This document shows, piece after piece, positions 42,485 to 51,511 of a DNA stretch of 64,000 nucleotides (within the stretch, counting starts at the first letter, position 1; each line of letters opens with the position of its first letter). The DNA lies in the NCBI GenBank assembly GCA_963818855.1, contig CAWFUH010000008.1, forward strand, positions 774,539 through 838,538. The letters run 5' to 3'. The translations under genes were made by a program, and so were the position numbers. The notes beneath the pieces are model-generated. The model searched no databases, was not told the DNA's origin, and saw nothing but the letters and a program-made list of their open reading frames with translations. The stretch comes from Bog-159 sp963818855. GTDB taxonomy: Bacteria; Acidobacteriota; Terriglobia; Bryobacterales; Bryobacteraceae.

Positions 42485-44878
42485 ATGCAGATTTCACCCG
42501 TGCACAAGGCAATTGCGGCCGCCCTGGTCCTCGTGCCACTAACGGCCAGCAGCTGCCGTGCCCAAGCTTGCTATGATCCACAGGGTCCGAAACGGCCCCA
42601 TAGTGGACCTGACGCCGGAGTATTATGCTCCGGGGCAGAGCTACAACGCGGTCCTCACCAATCCGCCTCCCGAGGGATGGTTCGTGCCCGCCAGTCCCCC
42701 GGTCTCCCCGATCGTTGTTCCCGGTGTTTTCGTGCTCACCGCCGCGTCTCTGGCGGCGCAGAACTACACCACAGAGGACCCGTTCGTGACCGTGACAAAC
42801 TTTGCCTACGCGAGCCCGACCGAGGTCACGTTCACCGTAACGGTATCGTCGGCCGCCCCGACTGAGCTCGACGGCTTCTCGCTAGCGTGTTGGGGCAATC
42901 TTCTGTATGGAGATCCCGGGTTTGTCAACATTACACCCTGCGCCATTCCGGTTACCCCGGCGATCACGTCAATTCAGCCGGACACCTGGATTGCGGGGCA
43001 CTCTACCAACATTACGATTACGGGCACCGGCTTCATCCCTACAAGCAACCCCTCCTCGTGCATCCCGAGCGGTCTGGCGGTGAGCGCAGGCAGTGAAAAC
43101 GTGGTGCTCTCCAACGTGGTCGTGGTCAGCGCGACCCAGATCACCGCCACGGTGACGCCGGCGGCGGGGAACAATGTGGTGACGGCTACCGTCACAGTGT
43201 CTAACACCGTCTACAATCCACCGCCCGACTACTTGACCGCAACGGCCACGGCGACCATCAGGCCCCAACCACCGGTCATCAGCAGTATTCAAGTGAACGG
43301 CGCGGCGACGAACACCATAGTGGCCGGGACCGCTGGCTACCTGCTCATTAACGGCCAGTACCTGAGCGGCACGACTTCGGTCAACGCACCTCCTGGGGTC
43401 ACGATTTCGAGCTTCCAGGTGAATAGCAGCCAGCAGATCAGCGCCTCGTTCCAGGCATCCCCGAGCGCGGCCACCGGCCAGTATAGCGTGACCGTCACGA
43501 ACCCGAGAGGAACGAGCAATGGATCGCCCACCGTGACCGTTGCGATCACTGTGACGCAGTTCGAGTTCACAACCAGTTACGCCTACTACCGTGACTGTGC
43601 CGGGGGAAACGTTAAGATTACGCTGCCCACGTGGCCGAGTCCCGCGACCTCGTCATGCCCGATCGAGCCCTCGACGAATGGCGACGCGGCCGTCTTCGAG
43701 CAGGGGCAGACCGCGAGCGGCCTGGTAACATTTGCGGTTAGCCCTGCGCCGGCGCAGGAGGTACCGGGCGTCACAATTCAAGGAGCGGTAAGCGGGCTTG
43801 GGAATCTGGTGGCGACGGCCTACACCATTCCGGCGGCCGCGACCTTCTCGGCCACTGTGCATGCGGACACTGCTTTTCCAAGTCAGACCAGCCTTTACAA
43901 TCCGATGTCGCCGGGTCTGGTATGTTTCGCCGAGCGGGAGCGCCTGCCCCGGTTCAGGCTGCGCCAATACCGGCACGTCAACGAATCCCGTGTATGTCAC
44001 TCTTGCGAAGCCGACCGTCTCGTTCGGGGTTCCGGAATTAAGCTACATCGCGCTCGCTGTGGCCGGCGGGGGTGCCAGTACCCCCCAAGGCAGCATTCAC
44101 GAACACATGGAACCTTTTCGCCGATCAAGACGTCGAGACGTGGGACGGCCGCTCGCTGCAGTACTACCCTGCCGGCGTTCCGTTCAGCGGGTGCGCGACG
44201 ACTGCGCAGCAGCTTGTCACGGGCGGCGGCAGCGGTCAATGCGGCGCGTTTCAGCTTCTAATGCTCAGCGCGCTTCAACTGAACGGTATCGGGATGCCGT
44301 ATTCTACGACCGGGCAGGCGGTGTTGATCGGCGTAATCACCGTCAACCGCAGTGGGTTCATGGTGAACGACTGGACTTATAGCAGTACTCCAGGCACGCC
44401 CGGTGTTCCCCTTTATCCAGGCTATGGATGGACGTTAAGGCTGACCAGCGAGCTACAGCTCGAGTCGGCCCCGGTATACGGCGTTTTCACCGGAATGGTG
44501 CCAGCAAACGTGCCCCCGACGTACGGCTACATGACGAGCGGTACCGGCCTGCCCGGGCAGAATTCGGGCACGCCGTCCGAGAAGTTCTTTGGTTCGCATT
44601 ACATCCTTCAAATTAGCGCAGATCTTGCGGGCGGTGCCGGGCCATACTTCGACCCCTCCTACGGGGTAACCTATGAGGACCCGGCCGACTTTGAAGCGAA
44701 TGCCGTTGCAGGGTACGGGACGTGGAGGGCCAATTCGGGTACCACACCGGTTTGGAGCGACTGGGGTGTGACGCAGGTTGGCGGTGCGGTGAACATCTGC
44801 TTTCAGATCGGCTCAGCGCCGGGCTCTTACCCGGCTTGCACCATTTTCTCTGAGATCAGGGCCGGGAGGAAAAAATGA
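42485..44878 (+). pseudogene. secreted TIG/IPT-repeat protein with transglutaminase-like C-terminal domain, broken by three frameshifts
   Basis: The gene reads as one product of about 797 residues if three one-base slips are repaired, near 42590, 43910 and 44085. A signal peptide is at ATG 42485 (KAIAAALVLVPLTASSCRAQ). Three or so IPT/TIG-like beta domains follow (TPAITSIQPDTWIAGHSTNI, ITGTGF; PPVISSIQVNGAATNTIVAG). The last ~250 residues carry a plausible Cys-His-Asp set: GGGSGQCGAFQLLMLSALQL, KFFGSHYILQ and PYFDPSYG, as in transglutaminase-like folds. The slip near 44085 is in a run of six C's, so sequencing error must be excluded. The stop overlaps the next ATG by four bases. Confidence 0.68.
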
Positions 44879-45555
44879 ATATGAGAGTGATGTCAGCGGC
44901 AGTGCTGCTGGCCGTAGGCGCTTACGCGGCCGATGTCAGCGAGATCGCCTTTAGCCGGAGGGACGATAGTTGGCGGGCTTACAGCAGCAGTGGCGCTACG
45001 GTCCACTTGCAAGCCCGCTATTCGAAGCTGACCGTCCCCTGGCCCGATGGGACATCCCGCGACGCTGAGCTGCTCGTACTCTTTGACCCTCACACGGGAT
45101 ACTACCTGTGGGATCACCTCGTCAGTCTCCCGTCGAAAGTGTACCCAGACGCATTCCAGGGCTGGCTAAGCACGAGCGCCCTTTACGCCGACGACGACGG
45201 TATCGAGTGGTACGCACTCGGCGGCATGCAGCTAGAGGTGCGCCGATCGTCCGGGCATGCGGAGAGCCTCGATCGCGCGTACGACGATGTGTACCATGAC
45301 CTGCAGGCGCACTGGCCCGAACGCCGCCAGCGGAAGGGTCAATTCATAAAGACGGTGGAGGTCTGGAAGCTGCTCGGCGACGATTTCGATCGCGATCCGG
45401 CGAACGTGTTCACACAGCCGGTGATCGATGACGTGGCGCGGTCCGGCAAGCAGTGGATCCTCAAAATCCACGCGCGATGGCCCGCGGAATTGATTCTGGA
45501 CGAGGACTTCAACGCAGTGAACGCCAAGCGCATCCCCGACGTCAAGAAAGAATGA
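44875..45555 (+). CDS. small secreted protein, first of two tandem paralogues, unknown function
   Basis: 226 residues from ATG 44875, overlapping the stop of the TIG/transglutaminase-like gene (ATGA). A signal peptide (MRVMSAAVLLAVGAYAAD) precedes VSEIAFSRRDDSWRAYSSSG and an alternating beta pattern, then YLWDHLVSLP, EWYALGGMQLEVRRSSG and a helical LDRAYDDVYHDLQAHWPERR. I do not recognise the family. About two thirds of positions match the next gene. Operon position suggests it works with the large secreted protein. Confidence 0.8.
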   Translation: MNMRVMSAAVLLAVGAYAADVSEIAFSRRDDSWRAYSSSGATVHLQARYSKLTVPWPDGTSRDAELLVLFDPHTGYYLWDHLVSLPSKVYPDAFQGWLSTSALYADDDGIEWYALGGMQLEVRRSSGHAESLDRAYDDVYHDLQAHWPERRQRKGQFIKTVEVWKLLGDDFDRDPANVFTQPVIDDVARSGKQWILKIHARWPAELILDEDFNAVNAKRIPDVKKE

Positions 45556-46256
45556 GGATGAAAGCGTGGTCAGCGGGCCTGTTGATGCTCCTGGCGGGAG
45601 GGGCTTACGCGGCAGATGTCAGCGAGATAGCCTTTAGCCGGTCGGACGATAGCTTGCCGGCTTACAGCAGCAGTGGGGAGACGCACCTACAGGACCGCTA
45701 TGCTAGGCTGACCGTCCCTTTACCAGATGGGACATCCCGCGATGCCGAGCTGCTGGTCCTCTTTGAGCCTCACACAGGATACTACCTGTGGGATCATGTC
45801 GTCGCATCCCCGGGGAAAATGGACCCACGCGAACACGTATTCCAGGACTGGCTAAAAACCAGCGTACTTTACGCCGACAATGACGGCATTAAATGGTTCG
45901 CGCTCGGGGGCATGGACCTGCTGGTGCGTCGCTCCTCCGGCCGGGCGGAGAGCCTGGACCGCGCGTACGATGAGGCGTTCCATGATCTACAGGCGCACTG
46001 GCCCGAACGCCGCCAGCGGAGGGGGCAATTCTTAAAGACTGTGGAGGTATGGAAGCTGCTGGACTCGACCTTTTACCGTGACCCGGCAAACACGCTATTC
46101 TACCCGGTGATCGATGACGTGGCGCGCCTAGGCAAGGATTTCGTCGATGGATTCTCGTCCGCGTCGAAAATCCGCTCAGATCACTTCCGGTTCGCGTCTC
46201 AGCCGGACATCGCGCGTCTTGCCGGAAGGCTTTGCCGACGACCGCCTTGGCCCTAG
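45552..46256 (+). CDS. small secreted protein, second tandem paralogue
   Basis: 234 residues from ATG 45552, overlapping the preceding stop by four bases. It has its own signal peptide (AWSAGLLMLLAGGAYAAD) and repeats the first paralogue's motifs: VSEIAFSRSDDSLPAYSSSG, GYYLWDHVVASPGK, KWFALGGMDLLVRRSSG, AHWPERRQRRGQFLKTVEVW. After GKDFVDG (near 46138) the C-terminus no longer matches. A neighbouring frame reads WILVRVENPL, closer to the first copy's QWILKI, so a late frameshift is likely and the last ~35 residues may be wrong. Confidence 0.72.
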   Translation: MRMKAWSAGLLMLLAGGAYAADVSEIAFSRSDDSLPAYSSSGETHLQDRYARLTVPLPDGTSRDAELLVLFEPHTGYYLWDHVVASPGKMDPREHVFQDWLKTSVLYADNDGIKWFALGGMDLLVRRSSGRAESLDRAYDEAFHDLQAHWPERRQRRGQFLKTVEVWKLLDSTFYRDPANTLFYPVIDDVARLGKDFVDGFSSASKIRSDHFRFASQPDIARLAGRLCRRPPWP

Positions 46257-46413
46257 CGAGTTTCTCGCTGTCCGGACACCAACCGCTCCTGCAGGGGATC
46301 CGATGCTGCCCACCGAGAGCCTGAGCTCCGAGGCGCCGCCGAACGCCATCAAAGGATTTCCCAGGCATCCATCGTCCTGTCCATAGTTCGAGAATACATC
46401 CAGTTAATCGATG

Positions 46414-46460
46414 TACCCGGTGAAGAAATGCTACTATTTTTCGAGAATCTCCACCGGGTA
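46414..46460. promoter_or_regulatory. inverted repeat upstream of the esterase gene
   Basis: TACCCGGTG (46414-46422) and CACCGGGTA (46452-46460) are exact inverted copies 29 bases apart, ending 28 bases before the esterase ATG. TTCGAGAAT also occurs twice in the same interval (near 46387 and 46439). This may be an operator pair for an unidentified repressor, or a leader hairpin. Confidence 0.5.
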
Positions 46461-46488
46461 CCATGAGTCTGATCGGAGAGAGGACGAA

Positions 46489-47694
46489 ATGAAGAGAATT
46501 GGAATCATCACACTCCTCGCGCTTGCGAGCTTGTGCCGCGCCCAGGAAACCGGCGAGTTCCAACCAGCCGCCACCAATGTTCTGGATGCGCAGTGGCCGC
46601 GTGTCGACAGCGCCTTGCGGGCGCAATTCCGGGTCAAGGCGCTGGATGCCAAGGCAGTGAAGCTCAATTTCTGGAGCGGGTCGAAGCTCGACCTGGTGAA
46701 GCAGCCCGACGGCTTCTGGACGGTCACCACTGAGCCGCTGGTTCCCGGATTCCACTACTACACGTTCATCATCGACGGCGCGGAGGTCGCCGATCCGGGC
46801 AGCCACGCGTACTATGGAGGCGGCAGAGACGTAAGCGGAATCGAGATTCCCGAGGCGGGGTCGACCTACTACTCGGCCCAGGATGTTCCCCACGGACAGG
46901 TTCGCGAAGTCTGGTACCACTCCGACGTGACCGGGACCTGGCGCCATGCGCTGGTGTATACGCCGCCGGACTACGACACCCAGACGAGCGTGCGCTATCC
47001 AGTGCTTTACCTGCAGCACGGTGCCGGCGAGGATGAGACCGGTTGGACGAAGCAGGGTCATGCCAACTTCATCCTGGACAACCTGATCGCGAGCCGGAGC
47101 TCGAAGCCGATGATTGTGGTGACGGCGAATGGGTATGCCCGGCGTGCCGGCGTGCCGGTTCCCAACCTCGCCGGAAGGCCCTTCGGCTCACCCGAGATGA
47201 TGAAGGCCATGCAAGAGACGGCGGCTGCCTTTGAAGACGACGTGACGCAGGCGCTGCTTCCCTTCGTTGATTCGCATTTCCGGACCTTGACGGATCGCGA
47301 TCATCGAGCCATGGCCGGTTTGTCGATGGGTGGCATGCAGACGTTTCAGGTGACATTTGATCACCTCGAGCTGTTCTCGTACATTGGCGGTTTCAGCGGT
47401 GCGGCTGGCGCGATGGTGCTCGGCAACGAGAAGCTAGACGCGAAGACCGCTTTCCATGGCGCGCTGGCCGATCCGGCCGCTTTTGCCAAGCGCGTACATC
47501 TGCTGTGGATTGGCGTGGGCACCGAGGAGCCTGCCAGGATGAAGACTGGTCTCGAGCGGCTACACACATCGCTGGATGAGGCGCACATCAAGCATGTGTT
47601 TTACGAGTCGCCGGGCACCTCGCACGAGTGGCAAACGTGGCGCCGCGATCTAAACGAGTTTGCGCCGAAGCTCTTTTTGCCAATCGCGCAATAG
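46489..47694 (+). CDS. secreted esterase (feruloyl-esterase/esterase D-like) with N-terminal CBM48-like domain
   Basis: 401 residues from ATG 46489 after GAGAGAGG. A signal peptide (IGIITLLALASLCRAQ) leads to a beta-sandwich (FRVKALDAKAVKLNF, GFHYYTFIIDGAEVADPGS) like the CBM48/E-set domain of bacterial feruloyl esterases. The alpha/beta-hydrolase domain follows: YPVLYLQHGAGEDETGW, nucleophile elbow MAGLSMGGMQTF, and the likely catalytic His in ESPGTSHEWQTWRRDL. It probably removes ester groups from plant cell-wall polysaccharide, which fits the carbohydrate genes to its right. Confidence 0.9.
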   Translation: MKRIGIITLLALASLCRAQETGEFQPAATNVLDAQWPRVDSALRAQFRVKALDAKAVKLNFWSGSKLDLVKQPDGFWTVTTEPLVPGFHYYTFIIDGAEVADPGSHAYYGGGRDVSGIEIPEAGSTYYSAQDVPHGQVREVWYHSDVTGTWRHALVYTPPDYDTQTSVRYPVLYLQHGAGEDETGWTKQGHANFILDNLIASRSSKPMIVVTANGYARRAGVPVPNLAGRPFGSPEMMKAMQETAAAFEDDVTQALLPFVDSHFRTLTDRDHRAMAGLSMGGMQTFQVTFDHLELFSYIGGFSGAAGAMVLGNEKLDAKTAFHGALADPAAFAKRVHLLWIGVGTEEPARMKTGLERLHTSLDEAHIKHVFYESPGTSHEWQTWRRDLNEFAPKLFLPIAQ

Positions 47695-47712
47695 GTGGAA
47701 GTTTAGGTTGAT

Positions 47713-47976
47713 TTGCAAGCTCTCAGTTCGATGATCCGAATCTTAGGATTCGCCGCGTTGGTTGCGGTTTCCGTGCTCGTGGCACAAACCATCGTGAGTG
47801 CGCAGGCGCCCACCGCGAGGACGGGTGGGATCTTCTGGGATAAGTCTCCAGCACCAATCTGGGGACCATGTCCTTCCCGTCGGCAACGGCCGTCTTGGCG
47901 CAAAGGGTATTCGGCGGCGCGAACTCGGGCACCAACAACGGTGACTTGCAGGAACCAAGCGGAGTCATGCGCCTGA
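47713..47976 (+). pseudogene. GH95 (alpha-L-fucosidase-like) N-terminal remnant
   Basis: A signal-peptide-like start (IRILGFAALVAVSVLVAQ) is followed by GIFWDKSPAPIWG and, one frame over, GTMSFP then NGRLG..VFGGAN-like pieces. Intact GH95 enzymes start LWYDKPA..W..A.P.GNGRLGAMVFGG. At least two frame slips occur in 60 codons, and everything after the first motif is missing. Confidence 0.58.
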
Positions 47977-48039
47977 AGAGTGGGGCTTTGTCATCTGCCT
48001 TTCGGTTGAACTGGTCGCCCTCGGCTTTTTCATGCCCTG

Positions 48040-48370
48040 CGCTCATCCGGAATCGATGATCAAATTCGCGTACGGGATGGTGCCTGGATCGAAGGCGGCG
48101 GCGAGACCGATGGGTTCGGGAAACTCTGTGGTTCCGTCACGCGCAACGCCGTGCAGCGCCTCGCTCCCCAGTCGTAAGCGGGTACATTCAATCTCGGAAT
48201 GGCACAGGCCTGGTTGACGAGACTGGCCTTTTCTTCGAGCGTCATGCGGTGCACAGGTTCGCAGCGCTGCTCTGGCTGCAGACTGATCTCGAGATAGGAA
48301 GGCTGTTGGGCAGGGGCGGTCCACACTATTCCGACCGCAGCCAGGCTGAAGCTCTATGCGCGTTTCTCAT
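48040..48370 (-). pseudogene. GH3 (beta-glucosidase-like) N-terminal remnant
   Basis: Read leftwards from ATG 48370, frames together give a signal-like SFSLAAVGIVWTAPAQQPSY, then RMTLEEKASLVNQACAIPRL NVPAYDWG and, in a second frame, SEALHGVARDGTTEFPEPIG and LAAAFDPGT. This is the standard GH3 opening (RV..LVSRMTLEEK ... YDWWSEALHGVA). Two frameshifts and loss of the remaining ~700 codons make it non-functional. Confidence 0.85.
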
Positions 48371-48427
48371 GGTGTTTTCCTCGGGAGGGAAATGAACCGT
48401 CACGGCTTGACGGTTGCGCCGTCCGGA

Positions 48428-48556
48428 CTACGCCTCCAGGTTGTTCGTGACGATTCCTTCAATAAGACCGCCTTCGACCTTCACGGGCGCGGTCATCGCC
48501 ATCTCCAGGCACAGAACAGGGCAAACGGCGACGGCGGCAAACGAAAGCATCTTCAT
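48428..48556 (-). pseudogene. type-B carboxylesterase N-terminal remnant
   Basis: ATG 48556 opens a 42-codon frame: a signal-like KMLSFAAVAVCPVLCLEMAM, then TAPVKVEGGLIEGIV and a stop. APV(K/R)VEGGL(I/V)xG is the usual start of secreted type-B carboxylesterases, which run to ~500 residues. The fragment is too short for a firm call. Confidence 0.45.
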
Positions 48557-48582
48557 ATAGGTTTGTCCTGTTAAGAGACGGT

Positions 48583-48936
48583 TCATTTCCCGGATGTCTC
48601 GATCCTGCTCCGCAGGGCGCGCTCCGCATCCGCCGACCAGTGTCCGGCCCGAGATCGAGGAACACCGAGGTGTGGGGCGGGCGCATCTGCGTCTTGACGA
48701 TCAACGCGCGGAAACAAGCGGCCACCGCATCCATCCGCACGATGATCTGTTCGTGCGGCAAGACGATCGGCCGGCCAGCAGATCTTCCAGATGCTTGGGT
48801 ACTCCGTCACGCCGCCAGCGCCGGCGTCGTTGACAAAGCCGAGTTCAGCGTCTGTGTAGATGGTTGCGTTTACGCGGCCGGAGCTAGCGAAGGCATCCGG
48901 GACAATGCGGACGACACCGATGTGTAGCCGCGGGCG
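48583..48936 (-). pseudogene. unassigned gene remnant
   Basis: A readable minus-strand frame (VRIVPDAFASSGRVNATIYT, DAELGFVNDAGAGGVTEYPS) followed by diverging frames up to TGA at 48583. The first 40 codons look protein-like; the rest is doubtful. I do not recognise the family. It lies between the esterase remnant and the broken aldo/keto reductase. Confidence 0.35.
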
Positions 48937-48989
48937 AGAACGGTGTGCATGCCGGCGCCCGACTGCGCGGGATAAGCAGGGTTTGCCAC

Positions 48990-49877
48990 CACGATCCAGT
49001 TTCGATGCCCGAGGAGTGCCTATCTATCGGGGCAATCTCGCGCATCTCCTCGTCTGACAGCGGTTCGCTCACGATCGACTGAAGGTTCGCCATGTAGTTG
49101 CACCTTCTCGTTCGAGAACGGAATGGGTGTCTGGCCCCTCTCGACAGCCCGTTTCAGACACACGGCGGCAGGATGGACGCCGTGTTGCCGGGCAATGCGC
49201 ACGATGACGGGATCGTCCATTGGCGAGCTGTCTTCGGAAGTGCGGTCGCGCTCCGGCCGGTTAGGCGAGCCAAGAGGACAATAACCGATCGGCTCGATGC
49301 CGTTGTCTCGCACGAACTCAAACAGTTCAGTTTGCTGGAAGTGCGGGTGCAACTCCATTTCGTTCACGGCGGGCTTGATCCGGGTATCCCGCAGAAACAG
49401 CTGCAGCTTCGCGACCGTCATGTTGGATGTGCCGATGTGTTTAGCGAGTCCAATGTCGACCAGCCGTTCCATCTGCCGCCAGGTCCTCAGGAAATTCTCG
49501 CGGACTTACGGTTTCGCGTCCGGGCTGCGCGAATCCACGTTGCACCCGCGTGGGTGGAAGTTCGGAAAAGGCCAGTGCACCAGGTACATGTCGAGGTACC
49601 CAGCCCGCAGATCGGCGATCGATGTCCGGCACGCGGGTATGACGTCGTTTTCCCCGTGCTTATCGTTCCAAAGTTTGGAGGTGATCCAAACATCTTCACG
49701 GCGAAGTCCCGCGCCAAATAGATCGGCGAACGCTCCGCCGATTCGGTTCTCATTTCGGTACACGGCGGCACAGTCGAAATGGCGATACCCGGCCATAGCG
49801 GCGCCACACACGGCTTTCGCCACCTGCTCGGCCGAAGCTTGGCCGCTGCCGAAGGTGCCAAAGCCTATAGCCGGCAT
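48990..49877 (-). pseudogene. aldo/keto reductase, interrupted by a stop and a frameshift
   Basis: Starting at ATG 49877, the family is plain: MPAIGFGTFGSG, the catalytic Tyr in HFDCAAVYRNE, WITSKLWNDKH and LVHWPFP. A TAA at 49506-49508 interrupts the frame, which then continues unchanged: DIGLAKHIGTSNMTVAKLQL, PAVNEMELHPHFQQTELFEF, GYCPLGSPNRPE. Near 49090 the frame slips once more, with the C-terminal NLQSIVSEPLSDEEMREIA in another frame. Without these lesions it would be a roughly 300-residue NADPH-dependent aldose reductase. Confidence 0.87.
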
Positions 49878-50161
49878 CGCCGCTCCCGTGTACAGGATGC
49901 GCGCTTTGGCACTCGATCGGGATCAACACCATCCTCAGCGAGGGGGAATTGACTTACGGCACTCATGTCCTCTGCGCCCCGGCATCTTTCATCGCCGACT
50001 TTAACGATGAAGTCTGCTCGATGTCAAGAGGTTGGCGCTCGTTGTCGCCGAAACACGAAAATTTCCGCTGCGTGCCGGTTGAGCGCGCCGGTTTGCAGTC
50101 CGAGGGTCGCAGGGCATCCGAAAGGTGCACGCGATTGCGCTTTTCGAGCACCATGTGAGAC

Positions 50162-51328
50162 CTACCAGAAGTAGGTAGCGACGATACTCGGGGGCCCTGG
50201 CGTCTCATCGACGATCTTCGTCCATAGCAGCACCTGCAAGTTCTTTTTCGGCCAGTCGCTCGGGGCTTTCGCGGCCAGAACAGTCATCAGGTGCGGAGAT
50301 GTCAGGAATTCCCCCGCGGCGCGCGTGCCATACTGAGTGATTCCAGCGGCCGCAATGAGAAGCTCACCCGTCTTCGAATCAAACACGCGCGACACGATTG
50401 CGTAGTCCTCGGGTGTGCGTCCGTCCGGCGCAAGGTTCGGCAATCTGTATATCCGGTTATTGGAGCGATCGCGAATGGTCGGGTGCTTGTCAAAGACGAA
50501 CCGCAGATCGTTCGTCGTCTGCAGCGTCCAGGCGTTGTTGAAGGCGCCGATCAGGATCGAGGGCTGGTATCTCAGGTCGCCGAAGGTGAGATCGGCGCCA
50601 TAACGCATCTGGTAGAGCTTTCCCTTTTTAGAGAAGAGGGAGGTGAGCACGACGCTGGCGTAGGCATCACCGATACACGTGTACTGGCTGGGGACGGCGA
50701 CGAGGTCGTGCGCGGAACTGGTAAGGTCGGGAGACTGAAAAACTGGCGTGGTGGCGTTATGCACCAAGATCGGTTTCAGGCTGGTCAAGGCCGGCGCCCA
50801 GAACTTGTCCAGCGCAGAAGACGCCGATAACCGCAGACTTTGGATCAGTATAGCGCCGGCCACCGCCGCTAAAACTGCGGCGGCCACCCAACGCCACCGG
50901 AACCCTCCCACACTACGCCTTGCGATTGCCGGTGCGGCCGGCTGGGCCGCCTTCCACTGAAAAACCGCCCGGTAGGAACCCGATGGTATGTCGATCCGAA
51001 CGAGGCTGTCGGCTCGATCCTGGTAGTACTGCGCCAGCCGTTTCCGCACCTCAGCCGCCCGCGCCCGAACCACAGGGTCGTCGCTGGGCTCATAATCAGG
51101 GCGGCGGCCGAATACCTGGGTCCCGATGACCCGCTCGCGCAACAGATCGTTTTCTCCGGCGAGCGTGTGCTCAACCATATACCTCAGCAGGCTCTGGCAC
51201 TGGTTTGTCGTCCGAAACGGCGCGCTCTGAAGGACGCCGACGAGCGCTTCCCGGATACGGACGGCGTCAGCGTGCGATATGGCTTCGGAACTCGTGTGCT
51301 GGCCCATCTCCAGATTGCTCTTCACCAA
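50162..51328 (-). CDS. membrane-anchored regulator-like protein divergent from the TonB receptor
   Basis: 388 residues. The N-terminal cytoplasmic domain (ISHADAVRIREALVGVLQSA, SLLRYMVEHTLAGENDLLRE, RVIGTQVFGRRPDYEPSDDP, VVRARAAEVRKRLAQYYQ) is a conserved module widespread in Acidobacteriota. It is helical and probably binds DNA or a partner. One membrane helix follows (WVAAAVLAAVAGAILIQSLR) and a ~220-residue periplasmic domain that may sense a ligand. It is divergent from the TonB receptor/TPR/GPH/GH31 genes, so it likely controls them. An ATG seven codons into the frame (51307) is an alternative start. Confidence 0.75.
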   Translation of the reverse strand: MVKSNLEMGQHTSSEAISHADAVRIREALVGVLQSAPFRTTNQCQSLLRYMVEHTLAGENDLLRERVIGTQVFGRRPDYEPSDDPVVRARAAEVRKRLAQYYQDRADSLVRIDIPSGSYRAVFQWKAAQPAAPAIARRSVGGFRWRWVAAAVLAAVAGAILIQSLRLSASSALDKFWAPALTSLKPILVHNATTPVFQSPDLTSSAHDLVAVPSQYTCIGDAYASVVLTSLFSKKGKLYQMRYGADLTFGDLRYQPSILIGAFNNAWTLQTTNDLRFVFDKHPTIRDRSNNRIYRLPNLAPDGRTPEDYAIVSRVFDSKTGELLIAAAGITQYGTRAAGEFLTSPHLMTVLAAKAPSDWPKKNLQVLLWTKIVDETPGPPSIVATYFW

Positions 51329-51511
51329 GGCTTACCAGGTACTGTACCCCCCCGCATTTAAACTTGCAACCCATGGAGCCCACTGCCCCGCGCCGGTGGG
51401 GCACGGTAAAGAACCTTGCAAACGTCCGTGAAAAGAAATACTGTCACCCCGGCGAGAGGTGGTGTGCGCGTCTCCGCCGTAATGGCTTTTTAAGAAAGAA
51501 AGGGGTCTTCC

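Noticed and set aside
46257..46410. Gene remnant between the second paralogue and the esterase
   Set aside because: Frames on both strands read as protein-like for short runs but match nothing recognisable; probably the out-of-frame tail of the second paralogue plus spacer.
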